From contig JAGFMI010000019.1 in NCBI GenBank assembly GCA_021030905.1, forward strand, positions 310,001 through 374,000: a stretch of 64,000 bases of DNA, in the 5' to 3' direction. Source of the DNA: Pyrenula massariospora (taxonomy: Eukaryota > Ascomycota > Eurotiomycetes > Pyrenulales > Pyrenulaceae). Shown here piece after piece: positions 44,763 to 56,277 of this stretch; within the stretch, counting starts at the first letter, position 1; each line of letters opens with the position of its first letter. Made by a program: the position numbers and the translations under genes. A model generated the notes under the pieces. The model worked only from the letters and a program-made list of their open reading frames with translations. It was not told where the DNA came from and did not search any database.

Positions 44763-46139
44763 ATGAAGATGCCATGGAACGAAGTCGCGCCAGGGAGATA
44801 CCAGAGAAATTTCGATAACATCGAGTTCTTTCTTCATCATGTGATCGACATCCTATCTGAATCAGGCAGAGAACATTGGGCTGTCAATCTAGTCGCACGG
44901 GTTCGATTTCAAGAGATGTCCGAGCAGGAGCTTATTTCCGCACTTCGTCAGACATGGATTCAAACACGATATTATTATCCTCTCATCGCTGCCACAGTTG
45001 ACGGCAATAGCCATATATACGAGAGTCCAAATTCGGAGCAATTGGAGAGTTGGCTATTAGAATCTTTTGTCATTCAGAAAGACAAGACGATCGATGAATT
45101 CTTCAGTTCCGCTAAATTGACAACGTATTCCTCGCTCTACTTCTTTCCAGCCAGCTCCGAGATCCTAATGCGTACCCATCATTGGCAAATAGACGGCATT
45201 GGAGCATTGCATCTACTGGACCGCTTCTTCGAACTTTTCTCTGCAGCTGCCCCATTACCTACATTTGGCGACGAATGGCAGCGACTGCCTCCGAGCCACG
45301 CAGATGCAGTGCCTCTACCATTCGAGCGATCTCCAGAGCTCGAGGATGCGGCTCGAAAGTTTCTTGCGGGGCATCCATTCAACGTACCATCCATTGGCCT
45401 TGAAATGAGCCCAAATGCACCCGGAGGAACGCAACGCTCAGGATTGACGTTCGCCTCCTCCACCCTTGATGCGCTGGTGACTGCATGCAAAGAGGCGGGT
45501 CTAAGTATCACGTCTGCCGTTCACGCTGCCATTGTGGTGGCCACCCAAGAGATGGCGGCCAGTCCCACCAAGCATCGAGACTTTACGTCTTTGACCTTCT
45601 TCAACCATCGCCCGTATCTTCAGGCTCCATACTCCGATCCGATTAGTTGGCCGATGGGTTGTTGGATGATAGCCATACCGTTTTCGTTGCCACGAGATGA
45701 ATTCCAGACGCAGGCTCGCGCTCTCCAGAAGATTTACAAGCAACCGCTTGGTCTTGATGACTGTCCAATACTCCAATATTATGACAGACACCTCGAAATG
45801 GCGGCGGACGCGCTGTTGCGTCCACCACCACCTGAGACGCCTATGCCCGTGCCTACTCAGCCGCAACTTAGCAGCTTTGGTGTGGTGGATGATCGCATCC
45901 GACACAAATATAAAGGGAGACGATCAGTATCAGTGGAACATGTTGAGCCGATGCTGGACATGATGACCACTCCTTTCCTTGTATTCCAATGGTCTTGGAG
46001 AGGCAAATTCATGATCAGCGTAAACTGTAACGAAAACTACTACGAGAAGGCATATGTGGGTAGATTTCTGGAGAAGGTCAGGGAGATCCTCGCAAAAGGA
46101 ATGGGTACCGGCATGCAGTGCGATGACCAAAATTGTTGA
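44763..46139 (+). CDS. HxxxDG acyltransferase (BAHD/condensation-like fold) of the polyketide locus
   Basis: Open frame of 458 residues from the ATG at 44763, no intron needed. The catalytic motif of the condensation/carnitine-acyltransferase/BAHD superfamily is HHWQIDGIG, with His140 and Asp144, near the end of the N-terminal half, where it belongs. The second half holds GLSITSAVHAAIVVAT, the conserved helix of these enzymes, and LSSFGVVDDRI near residue 375, equivalent to the structural motif before the active-site tunnel. Such enzymes move acyl groups from CoA or a carrier protein to an alcohol or amine. No signal peptide or membrane segment is seen. Its place 2.4 kb upstream of a PKS lacking a release domain, in the same direction, suggests that it offloads the polyketide or esterifies the product; this is inference. 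Confidence 0.85.
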   Translation: MKMPWNEVAPGRYQRNFDNIEFFLHHVIDILSESGREHWAVNLVARVRFQEMSEQELISALRQTWIQTRYYYPLIAATVDGNSHIYESPNSEQLESWLLESFVIQKDKTIDEFFSSAKLTTYSSLYFFPASSEILMRTHHWQIDGIGALHLLDRFFELFSAAAPLPTFGDEWQRLPPSHADAVPLPFERSPELEDAARKFLAGHPFNVPSIGLEMSPNAPGGTQRSGLTFASSTLDALVTACKEAGLSITSAVHAAIVVATQEMAASPTKHRDFTSLTFFNHRPYLQAPYSDPISWPMGCWMIAIPFSLPRDEFQTQARALQKIYKQPLGLDDCPILQYYDRHLEMAADALLRPPPPETPMPVPTQPQLSSFGVVDDRIRHKYKGRRSVSVEHVEPMLDMMTTPFLVFQWSWRGKFMISVNCNENYYEKAYVGRFLEKVREILAKGMGTGMQCDDQNC

Positions 46140-48500
46140 GCTTTGATCGAGACAGTGTCTCAGAGACGATCCGAAACATGAGCCATATTCGACGGTCGAC
46201 TGCCGAATTCCCGACTAAGAATAGGAAGGTCAACCCAACTCATATTTGTTTTGCCCGACAAACGATCGCGATTGTTACCTTATTCGGCCTCTTCTTCGCC
46301 AAGGCTCATCGGTTGACCTTGCGCGGTTGTGATTGCTTCCATCATCCCTGAGATAGTTGAATGCAATCATGTCCAGCATGTTGCTTATGATCGGATATAA
46401 CCAATTAGAGGATGTATTGAGTGTCCATGGGACCTGCAGTGCAGGACGATCAATCGATCCACAGGGCATAGCTCGGGCCAAAATTCCATACTATGGTGCA
46501 CGGACTGGATGAGCAGAAGGGATGGAGCTAGCTCGGTACCAAAAGGAAAGTGGTACAAGTAGTAAGACCGAACGATAGCTACGCTCGAGGGTACTAGTAG
46601 GAACTATGAAACAAGGATATTGCGCCCTTACGCGTCATTTGAATTGCCGTTCACGCATGACATTCGGAGTCAAGCTAACGAAGGCGAAGGAAGCACGGGG
46701 CGGGCCGAGGATTGTTCAGTGGACTGGAGCACGGATACTATGAGGTGTAGTGTTCGTCATCCTACCATATCTCCCTGTATCGCCCTGATCAAGGCTTTTT
46801 ATAGATTGGTCCTGGCTCTTAATGTCAAGAGAGCCTGGGTCGAATTAGCCTCCAGCAGGTTCTGGCCATGCACGCGCGGCCCAGAGGTGGATGCTCAACA
46901 GCGGCTGGTAAATAATTTAGACCTATTCTGGCTTAGATCCTCGAGATGTGCTTGAAGGAGAAACAGCTTCGGAGACATTAGCTGCATATTAATTACTAGG
47001 TATGGTTTTGGTATCAGGTACGGAAAAGCAGTTGAACGATGCCTATAGAGTTCTGAATAACATAACTATCCCCTGCTCTCAAGGACAACAATAACGGGAA
47101 CAACTCGTATGTCAAGTTCATTCTATGCCTAACCTGACTCCTAATAAAGCGTCTAAACTGGACGCTAAGATCACTGGAATAATTATCAAGAATGATAAGT
47201 CTCTATGTAATTTTGGCGAGCAGATATGACGGCATCGATTTAAAATCTGTTTGAGGTATACACAGCCTGGATGTGCTTGTAGCCATATCATGGAAGCCTA
47301 GTGGTTATCGTAATTATTAATGGTTCTGTCTCTGTTGTCTCTGTCTTCAAACCTGTGGGGAGACGCTTTCCTGTCGCCTAATCTTCCCGAGGAGTGAAAC
47401 CAGGTACCCTAGGCACGCTAATTTAGGCTGCCACAAAGGGCGCCATAGCGCGTCCAGAGATCCAATAGTGAGGAAAATAGGTGGCCCACTCGAAAACAAA
47501 GTCAAATTAAGCAACACACTCTTTTTACACTTGCTCGTGTGAACTTCAATCACAAATGGTCGGTAATGTTCAATCACCTTTAGCCCAGACATGCGACTTT
47601 GACATTATCATTTCACGCCTTTCGTACCATTGTGGATCAGCTGAACTCTAGCCCAGAGCTTGGTACTGACTGGATTTGCTTCGAGACTGCGATCCCCGAT
47701 GTCTTTCCAGGCATATTTTGGCCTAATTTCCCTCTTTTGTCCCGTCGGAAGAACGACATTTCCCACGCCGCTACTGCTGGGGCCAAATGTTCTGCGTAAC
47801 ACTAAACAACCTCTGGCCTGGTCCTGTGATGATCTTTCTAAGCGCAGGATCGAATGTGACCATCGGACGAGGTCTTGATGTGCTTCAAGGATAGTTGCCC
47901 GTTCTGAGCTTCTAAAATGACTTTAGAGGACAACAGAAGAACACCAATGGTCGCTGAAGACCACCATCTTCCTATCTTCTGGCCCCTTAGGCCGCTAGCA
48001 GATTTACGATGGACTCCGCCCGCTGTTCATACCATCGACGAGGTAATGTGGCGCAATATGTAGGGGAGCCTTCAGTTGCTTGCCCCTGGTGAGTCGATCT
48101 CACGAATCATTTGTCAGGTCAAGAGAAGGTGATAAAGCTTAGGAGATAGGGCTTGAGCCTACGAATGTCGTTCCATTGCAGGCAAAATCTGAGACAAGCT
48201 CCCCCATACCATCCTGGTATTCTCGATGGCACAGTGTTCGATGTAGTGATGGAACAGAAAGGCTCAGCAATTCTATTTGACCGAATACTATAGGGCGGAT
48301 TATCCTTCGGCAGTAGATGTCAATTGTTTTGTGTAAAAGCACAGTTTTTTCTCGCCCGAGACGAAATTTACCTTTCAATTCATGTTAGCTAGTCATAGTG
48401 ATTCCAAGGTTCAACTACACTCTACGACCTCATTATTGATTCACTCAGCTCCGCTATCTAGGTTTGGCAGAGTGATCAGTATTTCGTCCTATGTTGTACC
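46140..48500. other. 2.4-kb intergenic region upstream of the PKS, no confident gene
   Basis: No frame longer than ~110 codons and none recognisable (46620-46955 plus is the longest). It holds the acyltransferase 3' region and the PKS promoter. Unusually long for a cluster interior. Confidence 0.5.
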
Positions 48501-51500
48501 ATGGCGGCCTGCAATGGAGATAACAAACCAGGCACAAATCAACGCAACGGCTTGAAAATGCATGGTATTTCAAATCAGTATACTAATGAGCCCATTGCCA
48601 TTGTGGGCTTCTCCGCTAAATTGCCTCAAGATGCGATCTCAGCAGAGGCGTTCTGGCGCTTACTTAGCGAAGGTCGCTCAACGAGAACGAGGATTCCTCA
48701 AGACCGATTCAATCTTGATTCGTTCTACCATCCTGATGCAGATCGACCTGACAGTATTCCCGTTCGTCACGGTAATTTTATCTCAGAGAATATTGCTGCT
48801 TTTGACGCGCCGTTCTTCTCTATCCAGCCCGCCGAAGCTCTTTCTATGGACCCGCAGCAACGTCTTATGCTTGAGACGAGTTATCGGGCGTTGGAGAACG
48901 CTGGAATTGCTATGGATACAATTGCAGGTTCCGGAACCGGCGTGTTCGTGGGTACCTCTTCTCGTGATTATGAAACACTCCTTCTACGGGACCCTGATCA
49001 ACCTGCCAAGTATATTGGAACAGGTATTGGTACGTCGCTACTTGCAAATCGTGTCAGTTGGTTTTTTGATCTGAAAGGCCCGAGTATCGCGCTTGATACC
49101 GCATGTTCGAGTAGCTTAAATGCATTGCACCTTGCTTGTCAGAGTATCAGGAGCGGCGAATCAGATTTGGGTCTCGTCGGCGGGTGCAATCTGATTGTAG
49201 CTCCCGACGTTTCCTTAGTCCATCTGTCTAACATGGGCTTCTTTTCTCCCGATGGGATCTGCTACACCTTCGACTCTCGTGCGAATGGCTACGCTAAAGG
49301 CGAAGGCGTTTGCATGGTGGTCATCAAGCGTCTCACTGACGCCATACGAGATGGAGACTGTATCCGGGCTGTGATCCGCGCATCCGCCTCAAATCAGGAT
49401 GGTCGAACTCCCGGCTTGACGATGCCGTCTCAGGAAGCCCAAACCAATAACATTCTGAACGCGTATGAGTCTGCTGGTTTGAATTTGGAGGAGACTGGTC
49501 ACTTTGAAGCTCACGGGACTGGCACCCAAGTTGGTGACGTCTTAGAGACATCTGCAATTCACGCCGCTTTTCGACGGGGGAAAAACAACCCACTCTCTGT
49601 AGGGGCATTGAAACCCAATATTGGCCACTTGGAAGCAGCTAGCGGTACAGCTGGTCTCATCAAAGCCATTCTAATGCTTGAACATGGAGCCATCCCACCA
49701 AACGTATGGTTCCAAGAAACTAATCCCGCCATCCTCGCGGATGAGTGGAACTTGAAGGTACTCTAAAAAGTCCCTTACCGTGGGTGCCTCTTTTAAATCT
49801 CCATTAGTTTCCACGGAAGTTGACTCCATGGCCAACTGCCGGTCAACGTCGAATTAGTCTAAATAGTTTTGGATATGGAGGTGCAAATGCCCATATCATT
49901 TTAGATGTAAGTAGTTACTCTGGGTTGGTGTGGGTGCTGCTAATGAGATATCGAGGACGCTTGCAACTATCTGAAGAAACGAGGATTGGTAGGGAAGCAC
50001 CATACCACCCTAGACTTGCACGAAGTGGCCCAGTTGGAGACCCATCTCACGAATGGAATCCAAGAGAGTAATGGAAGTCTGCTGCCAATACACGCCCCAA
50101 AGATACTCACCTGGTCCGCATTTGATGAAGCGGGCGTGACCCGACTTATGGACAGCTATCAGTCGCATTTCAAGGCTATGGAAACTCCCACCCAAGGGGC
50201 GCAGGAAGAATTCCTCGATAACCTAGCATTTACACTGTCGAATCGACGAAGTATTCTGCCTTGGAAAGCGTTTATGATTCTTGACCACTTCGACCATCTC
50301 CAGCAGGAGCTTCACAAGGCTATATCTAAACCCGTTCGCTCGTCCACCATCCCGACACTTCTTTTTGTTTTTACCGGGCAAGGTGCTCAGTGGTATGCAA
50401 TGGGGCGAGAGCTCTATTGCTATCCTGTCTTTTATACGAGTTTGGATAAGTCGGAAAAGGTGCTCTATGATCTGGGATGTCAATGGTCACTAACCGGTTC
50501 GTTATCAAACCCAAATATAGGAATTGCACTGATCTTGTTCTGTAGCCGAGCTCAAGAAAAGCAAAGATGCGTCGTGTATCGATAGACCTGATCTATCTCA
50601 ACCACTTTGTACCGCCATTCAACTAGCGCTCGTAGATCTGCTTTCCAACTGGAACGTACGACCTGCTGCCGTGGTCGGTCATTCATCCGGTGAGATTGCT
50701 GCTGCATACTGCGCAGGAGGCATCTCTTTCGAGTCCTCCATCAAAGCATCCTATCACCGTGGTCTGTTGGCTTCAAGACTTAACGATGAGAAAAGAGTAG
50801 ATGGTGCTATGACTTCCGTAGCACTCTCCGAAAGTGAAGTCTTGCCATATCTTGATCAAGCGATGAAGGTTGGCTCATGTGGGAAGATCAGCGTTGGCTG
50901 CATCAATAGTCCGCATAATGTTACTGTCACTGGAGATAGTAGTTGTATTGACGTTCTTAATGACATTGTCAGTGCTCGAGGGATATTTGCTCGAAAATTA
51001 TCCGTTACGGTCGCTTATCACTCCCATCACATGGAAACCCTAGCCTCCGACTACCTAGAGAAGCTCGGTACTCTATCAACTGAAAGTTCATACAACTCAG
51101 CAAACATTCCTATGTTCTCATCTGTCAAAGGGTCTCGAATTAACCAAGAGAATCTTTCCTGGCCTCGATATTGGGTAGACAATATGGTATCGCCTGTGAG
51201 GTTTACAGAGGCTCTAAAGCAGGCATTAGACTACCTGCTCACAGTACAATTGGGTCACGGTAAGATCGGCATTCTCGAAATCGGTCCGCACGCGGCACTG
51301 CAACGGCCTGTCAAGGATATTGCCAATTATGCTGGTTGTGCAGATCAAGTGTTTTATCAATGCTTCCTGTCGCGAAATACTTCAGCCTTTCAATCATGTC
51401 TAGGTGCAGTTGGTCAACTCTACTGCCAAGGGTATCCAGTTGACTTGCCACATGTCAACTCACCTTCTAGAGATATGTCTTCTCTCAATCCTCTGGTTGA

Positions 51501-54500
51501 TTTACCCGAGTACCCGTTCAATCACTCCCAAACATACTGGCAGGAGAGTCGCATTAGCAAAAACTACCGCTTCCGGGAGTATCCTCGACATGAACTTCTC
51601 GGCGTCCGGTCATCCGACTGGAATCCTTATAGCCCTAAGTGGAGAAGCATCCTCCGCGTGTCGGAGCTTCCCTGGCTACGAGATCACAAGGTAATGTGAT
51701 TACATCTGGTATATTCAGTCCATATTGACATATCGCAGTTCGACGACACTATTCTCCTCCCTGCCGCCGGAATGCTGGTCATTGCCATTGAGGGTCTACG
51801 TCAATTGATTGATCCCTCGGATGCTGTACGGGGTTGGACTCTAAAGGATGTAAGATTCTTGAAAGCACTTCTGGTATCAAATGACCCTGAGGGCACCGAA
51901 ATGCAGCTCCATCTCACCCCTAAGTTTTCAAGTAGTGCGATGGCCACGGAATATAATTTCTCAATTTATGTTTGGGCGCAACCCGAGTGGTCGCGAGTCT
52001 GTGAAGGGACCGTTGCCGTTACTCATGATACCTCCCGGCCAATCAACCAAACAGAAGCCATGGAAATGTTTCAGACAAGCTCCAGACGGTGTCAGGAAGC
52101 CATAGATATCGCGCAGTATTATGAGAATGTCATGAACTTCGGCTATCAGTTCGGTCGAACATTTCAGAAAATCGAGGACCTGAGATACAGTGATGATGGC
52201 ATGGCGACGGCCAGCATCCAGCTTGAGGCGGAGAAGAGCCTGCTCATTCATCCTACTGAACTCGACGGGATACTTCAGCTGGGGACTGCGTCCATCAGCC
52301 GAGGAAGTTGGTCGCATATCCCGTTGTATATTCCGACTCGGCTGGAGCACCTTTGGATCTCGAACGAGCTTCTCAAAATACACGGTGCTATTAAGGTCAA
52401 AGCAATTGGTCACATGACTTTCAGTGGTTATCGGGATGCTGATTTCTCTTTCTTGGCTACGAGTCCAACTGGACAGCCTCTGATCGCTGTAGAAGGCTTC
52501 CGAGAAACGGTAACGAGTGATGCCAATACATCAAGCCTATTCAACTCTCCTAAGAAGCTCTGTTATCATCTTGAATGGAAGCCTGATTTGCAGTTCCTCG
52601 ACCGCAGCCAGGTTAAACGCCTAATAAATCCCAGCATGGTCAAAGCAAATGGTCTTCAGTTAATTGTTGACGAGACTGCTGTTGATGGAGACCTCAGCCA
52701 TGTGACCAAAGCCGATCAAAAAGTCGACGACTCCCTACTTGAATTCAATGTCGCTGAAGAGCTCTCTGTCCACAATCTAACTGTTTATAGCTATGGGGTT
52801 GTTGCCAAATACCTTGACTTAGTTGCCCATAAAGATCCTGATGTTCGCATCTTGGTAATTGGAACGGGACTGAATATCACCACAGAAGTTACCTCGTCTT
52901 CGGAGGTATCTCCTCCTGAGTCGCGCCATGCGGAAGAGACCAAATATCCAGGCTCACCGAAGAGCTTCTTGGATTTCGTCAACGAACGAATTCCATGGAA
53001 AGCAGCTTCTGTATCGTACCGCGACTTGGAAATTGGAGGAGAACTCGATCAGAATGGAGATGCGCCAGAGAAGCATGATGTTGTCGTGTCTTTCCAGCCT
53101 CTTCATACCCCCGCTGACTCTGGATTGGCGTTACGAAACATTCGAAGTCTTTTGAGGGCAGGTGGCAAAGCTATCCTCTACCTGTCAGCCAGTGCAGATT
53201 CAAATCACAAAGATGGTGTGCACAATGTGTCATCAGCACTATATCAGGAATCTGACGACACATCATTGCCTCCTGATTCCGCATGGCATCAGGTGTTTGC
53301 GCAGTCGGGTTTCTCCAGTCCTGATGTTAATACGATCGACAAGTCAGAGGATTCGCAACCAATCTGTCGTCTCATGATCATGTCGGCCCAAGAATCCAGT
53401 ACTCAAGTGAACGGTCAGGAAATTCCATCGGAAAGCCGATGTGTACTAGTTGCCGACCCTGATTCCGAGCGTCAAATGAGTACTGCGAACGCTATCATGT
53501 CGTGGGGGCACCAATATAATTACAACGTTATCTCCATGGAACAGCTGTCGAGGGAGGATGTCCAAAACTGCCGGCTCATTTTCCTCCTTGAACTTGACCA
53601 ATCTGTATTCAGGGACATAGATGCTCAGGACTACGAGACTCTTAAGAAGATGACCCAATCTGCTGATTCAATACTTTGGGTTACTCAAGGCGGTGGCGCT
53701 CTTACTTCCAGACCTGAAACGGGAATTGTCACCGGCTTTGGTCGCAATCTCGGGTCGGAGAATTGGAACATTCGATTTATCGAGCTAGCACTAGAAGCCC
53801 AGTCATCCGTTGAGCAGGCAGCCCACCACATCTGTTCTGTGCTTGAAAAGGTAGTCTCTGGCTCTCGTCAGCAACCAGACACGGAGTTTGTCGGGTATGG
53901 CGGGCTTCTACATGTTGGCAGAGTCGTTGATTCGCCTGACCTCAATGCTGCTATACACAAGCAGCTCGTGCCCCGGCCAGCAGAGTCTCTCAAAATGAAG
54001 GAAGCCACCCAACCAGTGAAATTGACCATCGGTCGACCAGGTGCGCTCGATACTCTTCAATTTGAAGATGACTGGTCGTACGACACGCCTTTAGGGGACG
54101 AGCAGGTCGAAATTCGAGTTGTAGCAGCCGGCGTCAATTTTAAAGATATCATGATCGCCTTGGGTCAATTGCCTGGCAACAATCTTGGTTTCGAGTGTGC
54201 TGGTGTGATCAGCCGGGCTGGGAAGTCGGCAGGTTTCTCCCCTGATCAGCGGGTATGCTGCTTTACCACGCAATGCGCTTATGGGACATTCGTCCGAACC
54301 CATATGTCCGCTGTAGCGCACATCCCTGAGGAGCTCTCCTTCACCGATGCTGCCAGCATTCCCGTGGTCTTCTGCTCCGCTTACTACGGCCTGATTACGC
54401 TTGGCCGCTTGCATGCTGGCGAGTCCGTCCTGATCCACTCCGGCGCCGGGGGAGTAGGTCAAGCTGCTATCCAAATCGCACAACGAGTCAAGGCGAAGGT

Positions 54501-56277
54501 TTTCACCACAGTCAGTATGGAAGAGAAGAAGCAGCTTCTTATGGAGCGATATGGGATTCCGGCAGATCATATCTACTCTAGTCGTGACACGGCTTTCGCG
54601 CCCGCCTTGAAACACCTAGTGGGCGGGCCGGATGTGGTTCTTAACTCTCTTAGTGGAGAAGGCATGCGAGCGTCGTGGTCATGCATTGCCCCTATGGGTC
54701 GCTTCATCGAGTTGGGTCTAACCGACATTAACTCTAGAGATGGCCTGGCCACAGAGCCTTTTAGGAAAAACGCAACCTTCTCCTCATTTGATCTCGCTTT
54801 GATCTTCACCCAGGCTCCGTCTACTATTCATCAGATCCTGACTCACGTCATGGAATGGTTTCAAGACTCATCCGATCCTTTACGAACTGTTGCGCCTATT
54901 CATTCGTTTCCCGTGTCCAAGATTGTCGATGCGTTCCGGTACATGCAGGGAGGAAAGAATACGGGAAAGACTGTCATTCAAATGGATGGCGAAGCTGTAG
55001 TACCGGTATTATTGCCTCTAATATGTGGTTTACGATACTAACGACCCTGTAGATTGTTCCAAGTATGAAGCCAACATACAATTTCGATGCGACCGCGACC
55101 TACGTGATTGCTGGAGGTCTTGGAGGCCTTGGGAGATGTATAACACGGTGGATGTCGAGCCGTGGAGCTCGACATTTCCTTGTACTGTCTCGATCTGGCT
55201 TGGCATCTTCGACGGCGTCCGAGTTTGTAGAGGAGATGGGGAGAAATGGCATCCATATCCATACTCCAATTTGCGACATTACCGATGAAGCGAAGGTCGT
55301 AGCCGTGCTTGATGACTGTAGGAAATCGATGCCTCCTATCCGAGGATGTATTCAAAGCACCATGGTTCTCCACGTAAGTAGCCAGTTTGACCTCGAACGC
55401 TCACTGTGCTAATCCGCGGCATTCACAGGACAACTTCTTCACGAACATGCCTCACGCCGACTTCGTCAGCGTCCTTCGACCTAAAGTGCAGGGGTCATGG
55501 AACCTACACAGGCATCTACCTACCGATCTCTCCTTCTTCTTACTGCTCTCTTCCATCTCGAGCGTCACTGGCAGTCGCGCTCAAGCCAACTATGCATCAG
55601 CAAACGCATACCAGAACGCCCTTGCGCGCCACCGCGTCGCGCGTGGCCAGAAAGCTCTAGCGCTCAGTCTCGGACCCATCATGGGCGTAGGGAAGGTGGC
55701 GGAAGGAAACCTCAACGCAATGCTGAAGCGAGAAGGTTTTCAAGGGGTGCGTAAGGCAGAGCTATTGGCCTTGCTGGACTGGGCGTGCGACCCTGCCCGA
55801 CCGTTGATGGAAGATCAGCCGTGGCGGACGCAGATCATCTCGGGTCTGGGCTACATTGAGCAGCTGCCTCCGGACCGTCTTCAGGATATCTACTGGGCGC
55901 GGAAACCTCTCTTTTCCAGGCTACGGCAGCTGAGTCAGCACAAGGATGCTGCTGCCGGTAGCTCCGATGCGTCTGCTGATGCGGCAGATTATGCGAGGTT
56001 GATTGGAGCAGCAGATTCAGACACGAAGGTTACCGCTATCATCTCGGACGCGTTGACCTCGAGGCTGTCGAGAGTCTTGTCGATCGCCGAGGACGACATT
56101 GACCACTCCAAGCCCATCCACGCGTTTGGGATCGACTCGCTGGTTGGGGTCGAGGTCAAATATTGGTTTGATCGGGAACTTAAGGCGGATCTGGCTATTT
56201 TTGAAATCATGGGTGCGGAGAGCTTGTATGCTTTGGCTGAGAAGGCGGCGAAGAAGACTGAGATTAAGAGAAAGTAG
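48501..56277 (+). CDS. Highly reducing polyketide synthase, KS-AT-DH-(degenerate MT)-ER-KR-ACP, seven exons
   Basis: Exons 48501-49757, 49808-49906, 49956-50496, 50546-51690, 51739-55005, 55053-55373 and 55429-56277 sum to 7,479 nt (2,492 residues); each of the six introns is 47-55 bp and restores a conserved motif. KS (~30-452): DTACSS with Cys202, EAHGTGT with His338, NIGHLEA with His376. AT (~588-900): [13 protein letters not shown] with Ser679, YHSHHM. DH (~980-1270): His1013 and Pro in [16 protein letters not shown] with Asp1190. A shortened methyltransferase-like region (~1290-1530) lacks the glycine-rich SAM motif. ER (~1773-2095): [11 protein letters not shown] (~2104-2300): [13 protein letters not shown] and YASAN with Tyr2265. 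ACP (~2405-2480): GIDSLVG with Ser2447. There is no thioesterase, reductase or condensation domain at the C-terminus, so release must occur in trans. It should make a reduced, unmethylated chain; the product is unknown. Confidence 0.95.

Noticed and set aside
49758-49807. Stop codon shortly after the KS domain, suggesting a truncated PKS
   Set aside because: The stop lies in a 50-bp intron; the next exon continues with the conserved FPRKLTPWP and [11 protein letters not shown] run.
50497-50545. Second PKS interruption within the AT domain
   Set aside because: A GTTCGT...TGTAG intron in phase 1 rejoins the frame at ELKKSKD before GHSSG.
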